Positions 40,991 through 50,394 of a stretch of DNA of 64,000 bases are shown here, one piece after another. This stretch comes from Roseburia sp. Its GTDB lineage: Bacteria > Bacillota > Clostridia > Lachnospirales > Lachnospiraceae. The DNA is taken from positions 186,001 through 250,000 of the forward strand of contig JAGBEG010000004.1 of NCBI GenBank assembly GCA_017937095.1, in the 5' to 3' direction. The notes under the pieces are model-generated. The model did no database searches and was not told the DNA's origin. It saw only the letters and a program-made list of their open reading frames with translations. The translations under genes and the position numbers were made by a program. Position 1 is the first letter of the stretch. Each line of letters starts with the position of its first letter.

Positions 40991-41605
40991 TTACACCCCC
41001 TTTTTCGTATAAATCTTTTTCCAAAGATCAATTAAGTCAAGAAACTCCCGCTCAATTTCATCCGGGATAACACGGTCCAAACGGTATTTTTTCAACATAT
41101 ACCCGTCGACTGCATAGAAAATTTCATCATACATCATTTCCAGATTCATATCGTCCCGAAATTCCGACAGATCCATCTTTTCAAATACGATCCTTTTGCT
41201 TGCGTTGCTGACGTCGGAATAATTTTCCTGAATGACTTCCTGAATTTCCGGGATGGTCTCGTAATATGCCCTCAACGAAAACGCGTACATATACGGGTAA
41301 TCACGCATCAGAGCACATTTTGACAACAAACTTCTCTTGAGCATTTCAAAAAAATCGTTTGTTTCCAAAGTGTTATATTCTCTAACCGCTTTTCTTGTCA
41401 TCTCAATGGCGTTCGACCACAGGTACATATATAATTCCTTTTTGTTTCCAAAGTAATGAAAGAGCAATGCTTTCGAAATACCGCCTTCATCCGCGATTTC
41501 TGACATAGGAGCTTTCCTGTAGCTGTTCTGAGAAAACACCTTATATGCGGCATTTATGATCCGTTGCTGTTTTTCCAACGGGAGTTTAAAAAACTTGTCG
41601 TTCAT
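40991..41605 (-). CDS. TetR-family transcriptional regulator
   Basis: A 204-residue regulator, HTH: EKQQRIINAAYKVFSQNSYRKAPMSEIADEGGISKALLFHYFGNKKELYMYL. CAAGGAGATTGTAAG sets the start at 41605; the frame to 41779 is not real. It leads an operon with two alpha/beta hydrolases, which it probably represses. Confidence 0.9.
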   Translation of the reverse strand: MNDKFFKLPLEKQQRIINAAYKVFSQNSYRKAPMSEIADEGGISKALLFHYFGNKKELYMYLWSNAIEMTRKAVREYNTLETNDFFEMLKRSLLSKCALMRDYPYMYAFSLRAYYETIPEIQEVIQENYSDVSNASKRIVFEKMDLSEFRDDMNLEMMYDEIFYAVDGYMLKKYRLDRVIPDEIEREFLDLIDLWKKIYTKKGV

Positions 41606-41620
41606 CTTACAATCTCCTTG

Positions 41621-41637
41621 TTGACCGTATCGGTTAA
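41621..41637. promoter_or_regulatory. Candidate TetR operator
   Basis: Palindrome TTGACCG-tat-CGGTTAA (one mismatch in seven) immediately upstream of the tetR start region; a further GTTGACCGT half-site lies at about 41660. Confidence 0.5.
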
Positions 41638-41798
41638 TATTGGATATAGTATAAATCCGTTGACCGTTTTTGAGAAGATACCCGATAGGATTCATTGCCT
41701 GGAAAATAGTATTAAACGATGGCAGACGGGTTGAAATGGCAGACAGACGCACACGAAAAACAGCAGCAACCATTCTCATGATTACTGCTGCTAATAAG

Positions 41799-41872
41799 TT
41801 GCGGGAACAGGATTTGAACCTGTGACCTTCGGGTTATGAGCCCGACGAGCTTCCAGACTGCTCCATCCCGCG
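41799..41872 (-). tRNA. Initiator tRNA-fMet (CAU)
   Basis: A 74-base cloverleaf on the minus strand with anticodon CAT, TTCAAAT T-loop and AGTCTGGAA D-loop. The acceptor arm has the C1-A72 mismatch, and the anticodon stem has three G-C pairs (TCGGG...CCCGA), which mark it as the initiator. CCA is not encoded. A strong promoter lies just upstream (41892-41920). Confidence 0.95.
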
Positions 41873-41891
41873 CTGTTTGTTGACATAATGT

Positions 41892-41920
41892 ATTATATCC
41901 CTTTTGTACCGACTTGTCAA
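41892..41920 (-). promoter_or_regulatory. Promoter of initiator tRNA
   Basis: TTGACA and TATAAT with a 17-base spacer on the minus strand: a near-consensus sigma-A promoter about 20 bases before the tRNA. Confidence 0.85.
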
Positions 41921-42113
41921 ATCCTTACTTTCACACTCTGATACGCTATTGACAATATCTCCTACATTGTGCGGAAGATATGCCTTTCACCCATACATTT
42001 ACCTCGGCATTCTGTGCACAATATCGCCCCCGGCGACCATACGCAATTGCCTCGACAGCACGTGCGCAACGCCGCCCTTCCGGCGCTGCAGAAAGTATCG
42101 CCATCCGGCGCGC

Positions 42114-43043
42114 TCAGTCCTCGAACAACGGTGTGGAAAAGTACCGCTCCGCCGTGTCCGGGAGCACCGTGACTACCGTTTTGCCCGGTCCGAGCACTCT
42201 CGCAAGCTTCCTCGCCGCCGCTACATTCGTGCCGCTTGAGATACCGCACATAATGCCTTCCTCCGAAGCCAGCGCCTTCGACGTAGAAATCGCCTCTTCA
42301 TCTGTGACGATGCAGATTTCATCATAGATGCTCTGATTCAGAATATCCGGGATGATACCGTCGCCGATTCCCATCTGAATATGCGTACCGATCGAACCGC
42401 CGGAAAGAATTGCCGCATGTTCCGGCTCCACCGCCCAGATCGTCATATCCGGGTTCTTCTCCTTTAGCACCTCGCCGATTCCGGTGATTGTACCGCCTGT
42501 TCCGATGCCGGAGCAGAAACCGTGAATCGGTCCGTCCACCTGCTCTAAGATTTCCAGTCCGGTCTGGCTTCTGTGCACCGCCGGATTTGCCGGGTTCTCG
42601 AACTGCTGCGGAACAAACACGTCCGGATTCTCCGCCGCCATGCGAAGCGCGGTATTTAAACATTCCTCGATGCACGCGCCGATATTTCCGTCGTCATGAA
42701 TCAAAATGACCTCGGCGCCGTAATGCTGCACAAGCTTTCTGCGCTCCTCACTGACAGAATCCGGCATAATGATGACCGTCCGGTAACCGCGCACTGCGCC
42801 TACGAGAGCAAGACCGATTCCCTGATTGCCGCTGGTCGGTTCCACAATGACCGTGTCCTTCCCGATCTTCCCCTGTCTCTCTGCCTCTCTGATCATATTA
42901 TATGCGGTTCTCGTCTTAATAGAACCTCCAACATTAAGTCCCTCAAATTTTACAAGAATCTCGGCGGCATTCTCCTCTGCCAGATGATTTAGCCGGATCA
43001 GCGGCGTATGTCCCATTGCTTCTAATATATTATTGTAAATCAT
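42114..43043 (-). CDS. cysK: Cysteine synthase
   Basis: A 309-residue PLP enzyme. PLP Lys is K43 in GGSIKTRTAYNMI (most members have KDR, here KTR). Other blocks: VEPTSGNQGIGLA (substrate loop), GTGGTITGIGEVLKE (phosphate loop) and GISSGTNVAAA. It makes cysteine from O-acetylserine and sulfide. Confidence 0.92.
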   Translation of the reverse strand: MIYNNILEAMGHTPLIRLNHLAEENAAEILVKFEGLNVGGSIKTRTAYNMIREAERQGKIGKDTVIVEPTSGNQGIGLALVGAVRGYRTVIIMPDSVSEERRKLVQHYGAEVILIHDDGNIGACIEECLNTALRMAAENPDVFVPQQFENPANPAVHRSQTGLEILEQVDGPIHGFCSGIGTGGTITGIGEVLKEKNPDMTIWAVEPEHAAILSGGSIGTHIQMGIGDGIIPDILNQSIYDEICIVTDEEAISTSKALASEEGIMCGISSGTNVAAARKLARVLGPGKTVVTVLPDTAERYFSTPLFED

Positions 43044-43101
43044 TTTCTTTTCCTCCTAAAAATGAAATGTAAAATTCGGGCATCCTTCCTGCCGGAGACT
43101 C

Positions 43102-43626
43102 CTACATGTACTTCGCCAGTACAACACTCGCCGCCGTTCCCGCGAACGTTGCAATCAATGCGCCTACAAGCGTATATCTACTTTTCTTGACCTTCGCAGT
43201 CATAAAATAGACCGACATCGTATAAAAGATCGTCTCCGTACTGCTCATCATGATGGACGCCATCCGCCCGAGCAGCGAATCCGCGCCGTACTCCTTATAA
43301 ATATCAAGAAGCAGCCCTGTCGCCGCGGAGGAAGAGAACATCTTCACCACCGTGACCGGAAGAAGCTCCGGCGGAAATCCCAGATATTTCGTAAAATGAC
43401 CGCATATCTGCGAAAAAAACTCCAAAAAACCAGAGGCCCGCAGGATTCCGACTGCCACCATCAGTCCGATTAACGTCGGCATGATGCCTATGACCGTCTG
43501 AAATCCGTCTCTGGCCCCTTCGATAAATTCCTCGTAAATATTCTGCTTATTCAGCAGACCGTAACCGACAATACCGAAAATCAGAAGCGGTATCATCACG
43601 TCCGACAAAAACATCATCACTTTCAT
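43102..43626 (-). CDS. spmB: Spore maturation protein SpmB
   Basis: A 174-residue nucleoside-recognition (Gate) domain protein: GARDGFQTVIGIMPTLIGLMVAVGILRASG and MFSSSAATGLLLDIYKEYGADSLLGRMASIMMSSTETIFYTMSVYF. With SpmA it is needed for spore core dehydration in Bacillus. Here it is separated from spmA by a c-di-GMP gene, and the RBS is weak. Confidence 0.92.
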   Translation of the reverse strand: MKVMMFLSDVMIPLLIFGIVGYGLLNKQNIYEEFIEGARDGFQTVIGIMPTLIGLMVAVGILRASGFLEFFSQICGHFTKYLGFPPELLPVTVVKMFSSSAATGLLLDIYKEYGADSLLGRMASIMMSSTETIFYTMSVYFMTAKVKKSRYTLVGALIATFAGTAASVVLAKYM

Positions 43627-43682
43627 AATGCACCCGGCTTGCGCTCTTAGTACATTATATTGGTAAAAACAGGCGAATATAC

Positions 43683-45341
43683 TTACTCGATGCCATTCGC
43701 AAGCTTCTCATACTGTGCCTGCGGCATCGGTTTTGCAAAGTAGTAGCCCTGAATATAATCACAGCCGAGATTCGTCAGCAGATCGACCTGTTCCTTCTCC
43801 TCGACGCCCTCCGCGATAACTGTCATATCAAGGGATTCCGCCATCTTTATGACCGCCTCGATAATCTTCGCGCCCTTCTCTGCGGTATTGCCCTTAGAGA
43901 AAAACTTCATGTCAATCTTAAGAACATCAAGGTCAAGATCCTTTAAGACGTTAAGCGACGAGTAACCGCTGCCGAAATCATCCATCAGAATCGTAAATCC
44001 GGCTTTATGTAAATATTTGATCGCGCTCTGAAGCGTTCTCGCATCCTCAGAAAATACGCTCTCCGTCAATTCCAGATGCAGATACTTCGGCGGTATCTTA
44101 TATTTCTCAACCAGATTGATGAGCGTCTCCAAAAACTGCGGGTTGTAAAGATTTACCCGGGAGACATTCACCGAAATCGGCGCGGGCTCCCTGCCCTCGT
44201 CAAGCTCCGCGCGGATGAACTGACAGACCTTCTCCCAGACATAATAATCCAGCTTGGTGATAAAACCGTTTTTCTCGAATACAGGAACAAATTCATCCGG
44301 CGGTATCAGCGTACCGTTGGGTCTCTGCCAGCGCACCAGCGCCTCCGCTCCATGCGGGCTCATATCCTCAAGATCATACTTGGGCTGGAAATAGACGATG
44401 AACTGCTCCTCCTCCAGAGCGGTGTCCATCTCATCAATAATATGCTGCTCCTGTATGAGCCTGTCGCTCAGTTCCTTTGTATACAAAACGTCATGCACCA
44501 TGTACTGATTCTTACACTGCGCCGCTGCAAGCGCCGCGTTGTCGTGCATGATCGCAACATCCATATCGCGGTCCTCAATGAGATAAATACCGGAACAGGT
44601 CTCCAGATAATAGTGTACCTGATGCCCTTTGATTTCCCCACGGATACGGTTTAAAATCCGATGGATATCGTCACTGCTGTCATATGGCATACAGATTCCG
44701 AAAATATCTGCGCCGATTCTGCCGAACGTTCCTTTTCCGTATTCCTCCATCGCCCCGCGGATCGCATTTGCGACAATCCCAATCAGACGGTCTCCCTCTC
44801 TCGAACCGTAGAACGCATTGATCATGCGGAAACGATCAATGTCAAAATGAATAAACGCGAACTGCTGCCCCGCGCCGTGATCCAGCATATCTCTTGTCAT
44901 CTGATAGAACTTCAACTGACTGTAGACACCTGTCAGTGAATCATACTCTAAGAACCTCACCTTGCTCTTCTCAATCGCATTGCGCACGCGAAACCGGATA
45001 ATCTCCCGGTGAAACTCCTTTGGAATGAAATCCCACGCGCCAAGCTCCAGACATCTGCACTCATTGTCGGAGTCATCATTTGTCGTTGATACGATGACCG
45101 GAATGTAACGGTACTCCTCTATCTTACGGTATTCCTCCAGAAACTGGAATCCGTCCATGACCGGCATGACAAGATCCAGAATAATCAGCGCTATATGCTC
45201 GTTCTCACGGGAAAGGATGTCAAGCGCTTCCTTTCCGTTCTCCGCTTCCAGAATAAAATATTCGTCCTTTAGTATCTCCTCGAAGGCTGCCCGGATTAAT
45301 TTCCCGTCGTCTACGACCAGAATATGATTTCTTCTTCCCAT
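43683..45341 (-). CDS. Response regulator with GGDEF and EAL domains
   Basis: A 552-residue protein. Receiver domain: HILVVDDGKLIRAAFEEIL, phospho-Asp in LIILDLVMPVMDG. GGDEF domain is degenerate (GRIGADIFGI in place of GG[D/E]EF), so cyclase activity is unlikely. EAL domain is intact: EALVRWQRPNG, LELTESV, DDFGSGYSSL and AEGVEEKEQ, predicting c-di-GMP phosphodiesterase activity. It lies between spmA and spmB in the same direction. Confidence 0.92.
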   Translation of the reverse strand: MGRRNHILVVDDGKLIRAAFEEILKDEYFILEAENGKEALDILSRENEHIALIILDLVMPVMDGFQFLEEYRKIEEYRYIPVIVSTTNDDSDNECRCLELGAWDFIPKEFHREIIRFRVRNAIEKSKVRFLEYDSLTGVYSQLKFYQMTRDMLDHGAGQQFAFIHFDIDRFRMINAFYGSREGDRLIGIVANAIRGAMEEYGKGTFGRIGADIFGICMPYDSSDDIHRILNRIRGEIKGHQVHYYLETCSGIYLIEDRDMDVAIMHDNAALAAAQCKNQYMVHDVLYTKELSDRLIQEQHIIDEMDTALEEEQFIVYFQPKYDLEDMSPHGAEALVRWQRPNGTLIPPDEFVPVFEKNGFITKLDYYVWEKVCQFIRAELDEGREPAPISVNVSRVNLYNPQFLETLINLVEKYKIPPKYLHLELTESVFSEDARTLQSAIKYLHKAGFTILMDDFGSGYSSLNVLKDLDLDVLKIDMKFFSKGNTAEKGAKIIEAVIKMAESLDMTVIAEGVEEKEQVDLLTNLGCDYIQGYYFAKPMPQAQYEKLANGIE

Positions 45342-45416
45342 ACGCTCACCGTCTTTCTGAAAAACAACGCTGGTACTTACTCTCTATACCTATTATAAGT
45401 GGTTTCCAATGATTCA

Positions 45417-46019
45417 TCAATGATTTTTTACTTTGCAGAAGATGACTGCCGCAAGCGTACTGCATATCGTTGCGAGCAGTCCCGGACCTACAATCGCCGC
45501 CGGATTCACGCTCCCGTACTGGCTGCGGTAGGCGATGATATTGACCGGAATAAGCTGCAAGGAGGAAATATTGATAATCAGAAACGTGCACATTTCATCC
45601 GTGGCTATGTCCGGCGCCCGTTTGGCGGATATGCCCTGTTTTTTGCATTTCTCGAGGTTCAATTCCTGCAGCGCTTCCATCGCCTTAAGCCCCGCCGGAG
45701 TTGCCGCCCAGCCAAGCCCGAAAATATTGGCGATCATATTGGTCGCAATATATTTATTTGCAATATGCCCCTCGGGAATCCCGGGAAACAGAAACCGCAG
45801 GACGGGGCGCATCCTTCTTGACAGCCCCTCAATGATGCCGGATTTCTCCGCAATTTTCATCAGCCCCACCCAGAACGACATCACGCCCATCATTGCGATA
45901 CACAGGGTCACCGCCTCTTTTGCCGAATCGAGCGCCGCCGTGGTGAGCTCCGGCAATGTCCCGTGAAATGCGGCGAAGACAACGCCGATTAATATCATAA
46001 AAGCCCAGAGATAATTCAT
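45417..46019 (-). CDS. spmA: Spore maturation protein SpmA
   Basis: A 200-residue Gate-domain protein, ALDSAKEAVTLCIAMMGVMSFWVGLMKIAEKSGII and NMIANIFGLGWAATPAGLKAM, LIINISSLQLIPVNIIAYRSQYGS. A good CGGAGC site precedes the ATG. Partner of SpmB. Confidence 0.92.
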   Translation of the reverse strand: MNYLWAFMILIGVVFAAFHGTLPELTTAALDSAKEAVTLCIAMMGVMSFWVGLMKIAEKSGIIEGLSRRMRPVLRFLFPGIPEGHIANKYIATNMIANIFGLGWAATPAGLKAMEALQELNLEKCKKQGISAKRAPDIATDEMCTFLIINISSLQLIPVNIIAYRSQYGSVNPAAIVGPGLLATICSTLAAVIFCKVKNH

Positions 46020-46240
46020 TTATTGCTCCGTTCCAAAGCATAGAAATGCTTCATTTTATTTGATACATATATATTCATGAAAATTTGAATAATTACGTTT
46101 TCTGTGTCATATGATATGCTAATTCGTCCGTGTGCAAAGCGCGTTCCTGCGGTAATGCCGTATGCTCTCCCGTGGCAGTGCGGTATGCTTTTCCACATCG
46201 GTGCAGCAGCGTTTTGCACACACTTATATGAGGTGTTTTT

Positions 46241-48088
46241 TTGAAACAGAATCATTCGAAACGTACCGCGGTTGGTACGATCCTTCTCCTTTTTACCCTC
46301 TGCACCTTTTTGCTCTGCTCCTGCGCGCTCCCTTTTGGCGGCGCATCCGGCGCGCGGGACGATAGCGCATCGTCCGGTTTTTCGGACAGCCAGACCTCCG
46401 GCTTAAGCAGCGATAAATCTGCCGGGGATTTCGATTCCTTTCTCGAAGCATTTTTCCGCTCGGAGGTGCAATCGAATACGATCAATCTTCATTTTACGCT
46501 TTCCAATCCGGAAAATTACGGCATCACGGAAACCCCGATCACACTCGGCGTGATCTCAGACGAAGCAGTCCAAAAATCGCACGCCTCCCTTGAGAATACT
46601 ATTTCTGCGCTGGAAAGCTACAACTACGACTCGCTTTCTCCCAAACAGCAGCTCACCTATGATATTTTGTGCGATTATCTGCAAACAGAGCTTTCCGCCT
46701 CCGACCTGACGCTCTACGATGAAATTCTGCGCCCGTCGACCGGAATCCAGGCGCAGCTCCCCGTCCTCTATGAGGAATACCGCTTCTACGACAAGCAGGA
46801 TATCGAAGATTATCTGGCGCTTATCGCCTTAACGGACGACTATTTTTCCCAGATCATAGATTTTGAGAAGGAAAAAGCGCATGAAGGGCTTTTTATGTCC
46901 GACTTTGCGTGTGATACAATCATCTCGCAGTGCGAGACCTTTGCCGCCAACCCGGATTCCCATTATCTGATTCTGACCTTCAATCATAAGGTCGACGCCA
47001 TGACAGAACTGACCGATTCCGAGCGGGAGCAATACAAAGAAAAGAATGCCGCGCTTGTAAAGGAGCATATTCTCCCCGCTTATGAGAATCTTGCATCCGC
47101 GCTCACGGAGCTGCTTGGAAGCGGCAAAAACGATCAGGGACTTTGCTATTTTCCGGACGGAAAAGAATTTTACGAGTATCTGGTCTATCACAATACGGGA
47201 AGCTCTTCGGACGCAAAAGAGCTTGAAACGCGGATCAGTGAAACGAGAACCACCGATCTCACCGAGGCTGCACTGCTTCTGGCGGAACACCCCGAACTGA
47301 AGTCCGCCGGAAATGACGCCACCTTAAGCGGTATGGACTGCATTGCGACATTGAATGTCCTGCAGGACGCCATGCTTGAGGATTTCCCGGCGGCGCCCGA
47401 TACGGAATTTACGGTCAGCTACATCGACGAATGTATGGAAGACTATATGGCTCCCGCCTTCTACATCACCGCGCCGATTGACAATTACGAGAAAAATTCC
47501 ATTTTTATCAACGCGTCAACGGACTCCACGTCGATGCGCTATTTTACAACACTTGCGCACGAGGGCTTCCCCGGTCACCTCTATCAGACCGTCATGTCCT
47601 ACGAAGCCGGGCTTTCTCCCGTCCGCTCAATCCTTAATTTCCCGGGCTATGTGGAAGGATGGGCTACATATGTAGAAATGATTTCCTATAAATATGCCGG
47701 ACTGGACGAAAATCTCGCGAAGCTGCTGTCCTTAAATCAGTCCGCGCTTTTAAGCCTGTATGCCTCGACGGATCTTGGCATTCACTACGACGGCTGGTCC
47801 TTTTCAGACACCGTCGCTTTCTGGAAGGATTACGGCATCACCGACCAGGAGGCGCTGCGCGAGATCTACGAGCTGATCGTGGAGGAACCGGCGCATTATC
47901 TGAAATATTATGTGGGATATATGGAATTTCGGGCTTTAAAAGAAAAGGCGCAGGAAACCTACGGCAGCGCCTACAGCGATATCGCTTTTCATAAGGCGGT
48001 GCTTGAGATTGGGCCTGCACCGTTTGCGATTGTAGAAAAGTATCTGGATGATTATTATATGGCGGGGGAAGCGGCTCCCGGGGAATAG
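46241..48088 (+). CDS. DUF885-family lipoprotein, putative metallopeptidase
   Basis: A 615-residue lipoprotein with TTG start (GAGGTG site) and lipobox LLCSC. The long catalytic domain has the zinc-binding-like motif H440-E441-GFPGH446 in TTLAHEGFPGHLYQT, followed by VEGWATYVEMISYKYAG, the usual DUF885 sequence. Such proteins are secreted or anchored peptidases of unknown substrate. Confidence 0.85.
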   Translation: MKQNHSKRTAVGTILLLFTLCTFLLCSCALPFGGASGARDDSASSGFSDSQTSGLSSDKSAGDFDSFLEAFFRSEVQSNTINLHFTLSNPENYGITETPITLGVISDEAVQKSHASLENTISALESYNYDSLSPKQQLTYDILCDYLQTELSASDLTLYDEILRPSTGIQAQLPVLYEEYRFYDKQDIEDYLALIALTDDYFSQIIDFEKEKAHEGLFMSDFACDTIISQCETFAANPDSHYLILTFNHKVDAMTELTDSEREQYKEKNAALVKEHILPAYENLASALTELLGSGKNDQGLCYFPDGKEFYEYLVYHNTGSSSDAKELETRISETRTTDLTEAALLLAEHPELKSAGNDATLSGMDCIATLNVLQDAMLEDFPAAPDTEFTVSYIDECMEDYMAPAFYITAPIDNYEKNSIFINASTDSTSMRYFTTLAHEGFPGHLYQTVMSYEAGLSPVRSILNFPGYVEGWATYVEMISYKYAGLDENLAKLLSLNQSALLSLYASTDLGIHYDGWSFSDTVAFWKDYGITDQEALREIYELIVEEPAHYLKYYVGYMEFRALKEKAQETYGSAYSDIAFHKAVLEIGPAPFAIVEKYLDDYYMAGEAAPGE

Positions 48089-48117
48089 CTTCCCCGGGGA
48101 ACGGGGGCTCCCTGCTT

Positions 48118-49542
48118 TTAACGGAGCTCTCCCCAGACCTCCCCGCACAGTTCCTCACAGTATTCTTTTGAAAAAGCGCCATCCTGCTGCACGATTGCAT
48201 TTTCTGCGGCAAGCGCATCCGTGTAATCGGACAGGCGGTAGACCGTCACGCCGTTTATGCCCTCCGACACATGGCAGACGAGCGGCGTCACATCATAATC
48301 TACGATAAAGGCTTCGCCGTTATCCATTCCGACGGTAATCTGCGCCATCCCGCCGACCATCCGGTTTGCAATACCCTCCCCAAAGCTTGCCGTCCAGTTC
48401 ACGAAGTTGCCAATGGAATAATAGACAAGCATTTCATTGCCCTTTTCGTCCGTGACCCACTCCACCGGTTCGATCACGTGCGGATGCGTTCCAATCACCA
48501 GATCAACACCATTTTCCAGAAAAAGCTTTGTCCAGTACTTCTGCTTCGCATCCGGCGCAAGCTGGTACTCTGTTCCCCAATGCGGGCAGACCACAACGAA
48601 ATCCGCCAGTTCCTGCGCTTTCGCAAGGTCTGCTGTTACCTTCTCTTCGTCTAAGAGATTTACCACGTAGGGCATGTCCGCAGGAAGAGCAATCCCGTTT
48701 GTCCCGTAGGTGTAATTCAAAATGGCAATGCGGATGCCGTCCTGCTCATAGACGTAAATCTGATCATCCTGCGCATCCTGACTCTCATTGATGCCGAGCA
48801 CCGCTATTTCGGGATATTGCTGCTTCCAAAAGGAAAGACAGTTTTGGACGCCCCGCTTCCCCTGATCGAGCGTGTGGTTCGTCGCGTGAAGCACCACATC
48901 AAATCCGGCGTCCACAAGCGCATCCCCCAGTTCATACGGTGCATTAAAGCTCGGATATCCCGACACGCCAAGTTCTTCCCCTCCGATGATGACCTCCTCG
49001 TTGACGAGTGCAAGGTCGGCTGCCTCAATGTCGTCCTTCACATTGGAAAAGATTGCGTCAAAGTTGTATCTTCCGTCCTCCTGCACGCCGCTCTCCGCGA
49101 CAGGCGTATGAAGCAGAATGTCTCCTACCATTATAAGAGACACTTCTTTTCCTTTATATTCACTAGTATCTCCGTTTTCGACATTGTTTTCTGTCTTATC
49201 TGTCTCTTTTATCTCGCTGGGTTTCTGCGCCGCATCTGTGTGATTTGTTCCTTCTGCCTGACTTGATTGTGGTGTCGTGTCTGCCTTATTTGTTTCTTGT
49301 GCCGATTCTGCATCCGACTCGTCGGTAGTTCCCTGCTGTCCGGATGGTTTCCCCGGACTGTTGTCCTCTGCCAGATCTTCTTCCGGTACTTGTGTGACCG
49401 TTTGCAGGTTGCTCTCTGTCGTGTCTATGTGATTAAAATATGCGATTGTCTCCTGCCTGTCACAGGCGGTAATTGTGGTGCTAATTATAGCTATCATTGT
49501 AGTTGTAATGCAAATCCGCTGCGCGGTCTTTGATCTGTTCAT
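48118..49542 (-). CDS. CapA-family lipoprotein (metallophosphatase-like)
   Basis: A 474-residue protein. A signal with lipobox-like TTITAC, a long Ser/Thr/Glu linker (about residues 45-130) and a CapA/PGA_cap domain: VGDILLHTPV, LVNEEVIIG (close to NxE), ATNHTLDQG, CPHWGTEY and IGTHPHVIEPVEW (metal-binding His). CapA proteins take part in poly-glutamate capsule making in Bacillus, but most homologues are surface hydrolases of unknown use. Confidence 0.88.
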   Translation of the reverse strand: MNRSKTAQRICITTTMIAIISTTITACDRQETIAYFNHIDTTESNLQTVTQVPEEDLAEDNSPGKPSGQQGTTDESDAESAQETNKADTTPQSSQAEGTNHTDAAQKPSEIKETDKTENNVENGDTSEYKGKEVSLIMVGDILLHTPVAESGVQEDGRYNFDAIFSNVKDDIEAADLALVNEEVIIGGEELGVSGYPSFNAPYELGDALVDAGFDVVLHATNHTLDQGKRGVQNCLSFWKQQYPEIAVLGINESQDAQDDQIYVYEQDGIRIAILNYTYGTNGIALPADMPYVVNLLDEEKVTADLAKAQELADFVVVCPHWGTEYQLAPDAKQKYWTKLFLENGVDLVIGTHPHVIEPVEWVTDEKGNEMLVYYSIGNFVNWTASFGEGIANRMVGGMAQITVGMDNGEAFIVDYDVTPLVCHVSEGINGVTVYRLSDYTDALAAENAIVQQDGAFSKEYCEELCGEVWGELR

Positions 49543-50007
49543 TGTGTATTTTCCCTATCTCATTTGATCTGCTGCTGCCAATGTGGGCGACTCATGCGCA
49601 CAAGGCGCGTATAATGTCTGACGACATTATGCCATAGACGCACTGCGTCCATAGCTTTCGCCGTGGGCGACTCATGCCATTCGGCAGTATAATGTCTGAC
49701 GACATTATGCCATAGACGCACTGCGTCCATGGCTTTCGCCGTGGGCGACCCATGCCATTCGGCAGTATAATGTCTGACGACATTATACTATAGAAATGGC
49801 TAGAAAACTACTGTGGATGCTTGCAATGACATATGGCATTTGCTATAATCGATACAAAGCATATCGATTCTGAATTTCACATACATGATGTCTGACATCA
49901 TATCTTATTTGGCTTTCTACCAGTCTGATTTTTAAGAAATCTGTGCTTTTATTCCATTTTTACAAATGCACAGGATTTCTTAAGATACCAGGACGGGGCA
50001 GGAATAT
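49543..50007. other. Intergenic region carrying repeat block B
   Basis: The stretch carries no real gene. It contains three tandem 78-bp palindromic units (49610-49790), then a related shorter palindrome ATGATGTC-t-GACATCAT at 49885-49901. Further right begins the nuclease remnant. Small frames across the repeats only translate them. Confidence 0.65.
49580..49790 (+). repeat. 78-bp tandem palindromic repeat, copy block B
   Basis: Palindromes start at 49610, 49688 and 49766, exactly 78 bp apart, each with TATAATGTC and GACATTAT(A/G) arms around TGAC. Each unit also has GACGC/GCGTC and a GGCTTTCGCCGTGGGCGAC segment. Orientation is the same as in block A at 1401-1540. Confidence 0.88.
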
Positions 50008-50343
50008 GTGATTCCTTTTTGCATTGGCTTTCCGGGGAACCTGTGCAAGAAGGAGGATTTTCTCAGAAAAAACAAAGCGGAGGTAGTTGCCATGAGTATT
50101 TTTGAATATGACGAGGAAGCCGTGATGGCTCTGATACGGAGTGATGAGAGGGAAGACGGAAGAAATGAGGGTCTCCTTCAGGCAAGGCAGGAATCTGTTC
50201 TGGAGCTCCTCGAAGATTTTGGGGAGATACCGGAATCATTGCGTATAAAAATTTGTGAAGAAACAAATCTCGATACACTAAAGCGCTGGCATAAGCTTGC
50301 CGCCAAAACCGATTCCATTGAACAATTTGTTGCCGCAATGTAA
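50008..50343 (+). pseudogene. C-terminal remnant of an Rpn-family nuclease gene
   Basis: The segment FLRKNKAEVVAMSIFEYDEEAVMALIRSDEREDG matches the hinge between the nuclease core and charged tail of Rpn-type proteins. The catalytic part is missing, and the frame upstream has decayed. A GGAGGT site before the Met at 50092 could still give an 83-residue product. Confidence 0.65.
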
Positions 50344-50347
50344 ACGA

Positions 50348-50390
50348 AGGCTGCCGCATTCACAATTTTGATGCGGCAGCCTCTTTCTAT
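50348..50390 (+). terminator. Bidirectional terminator between Rpn remnant and rsmI
   Basis: Perfect 12-bp arms AGGCTGCCGCAT and ATGCGGCAGCCT, 11-base loop, with CTTTCTATT following on the plus strand. The minus-strand side is less T-rich. Confidence 0.8.
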
Positions 50391-50394
50391 TCTC

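Noticed and set aside
49592-49783. Frame with repeated 'MSSDIILPNGM' peptide
   Set aside because: It is a translation of the 78-bp palindromic repeat, with no start signal.
49610-49790. CRISPR array
   Set aside because: The units are almost identical over the whole 78 bp with no variable spacers, and no cas genes are near.
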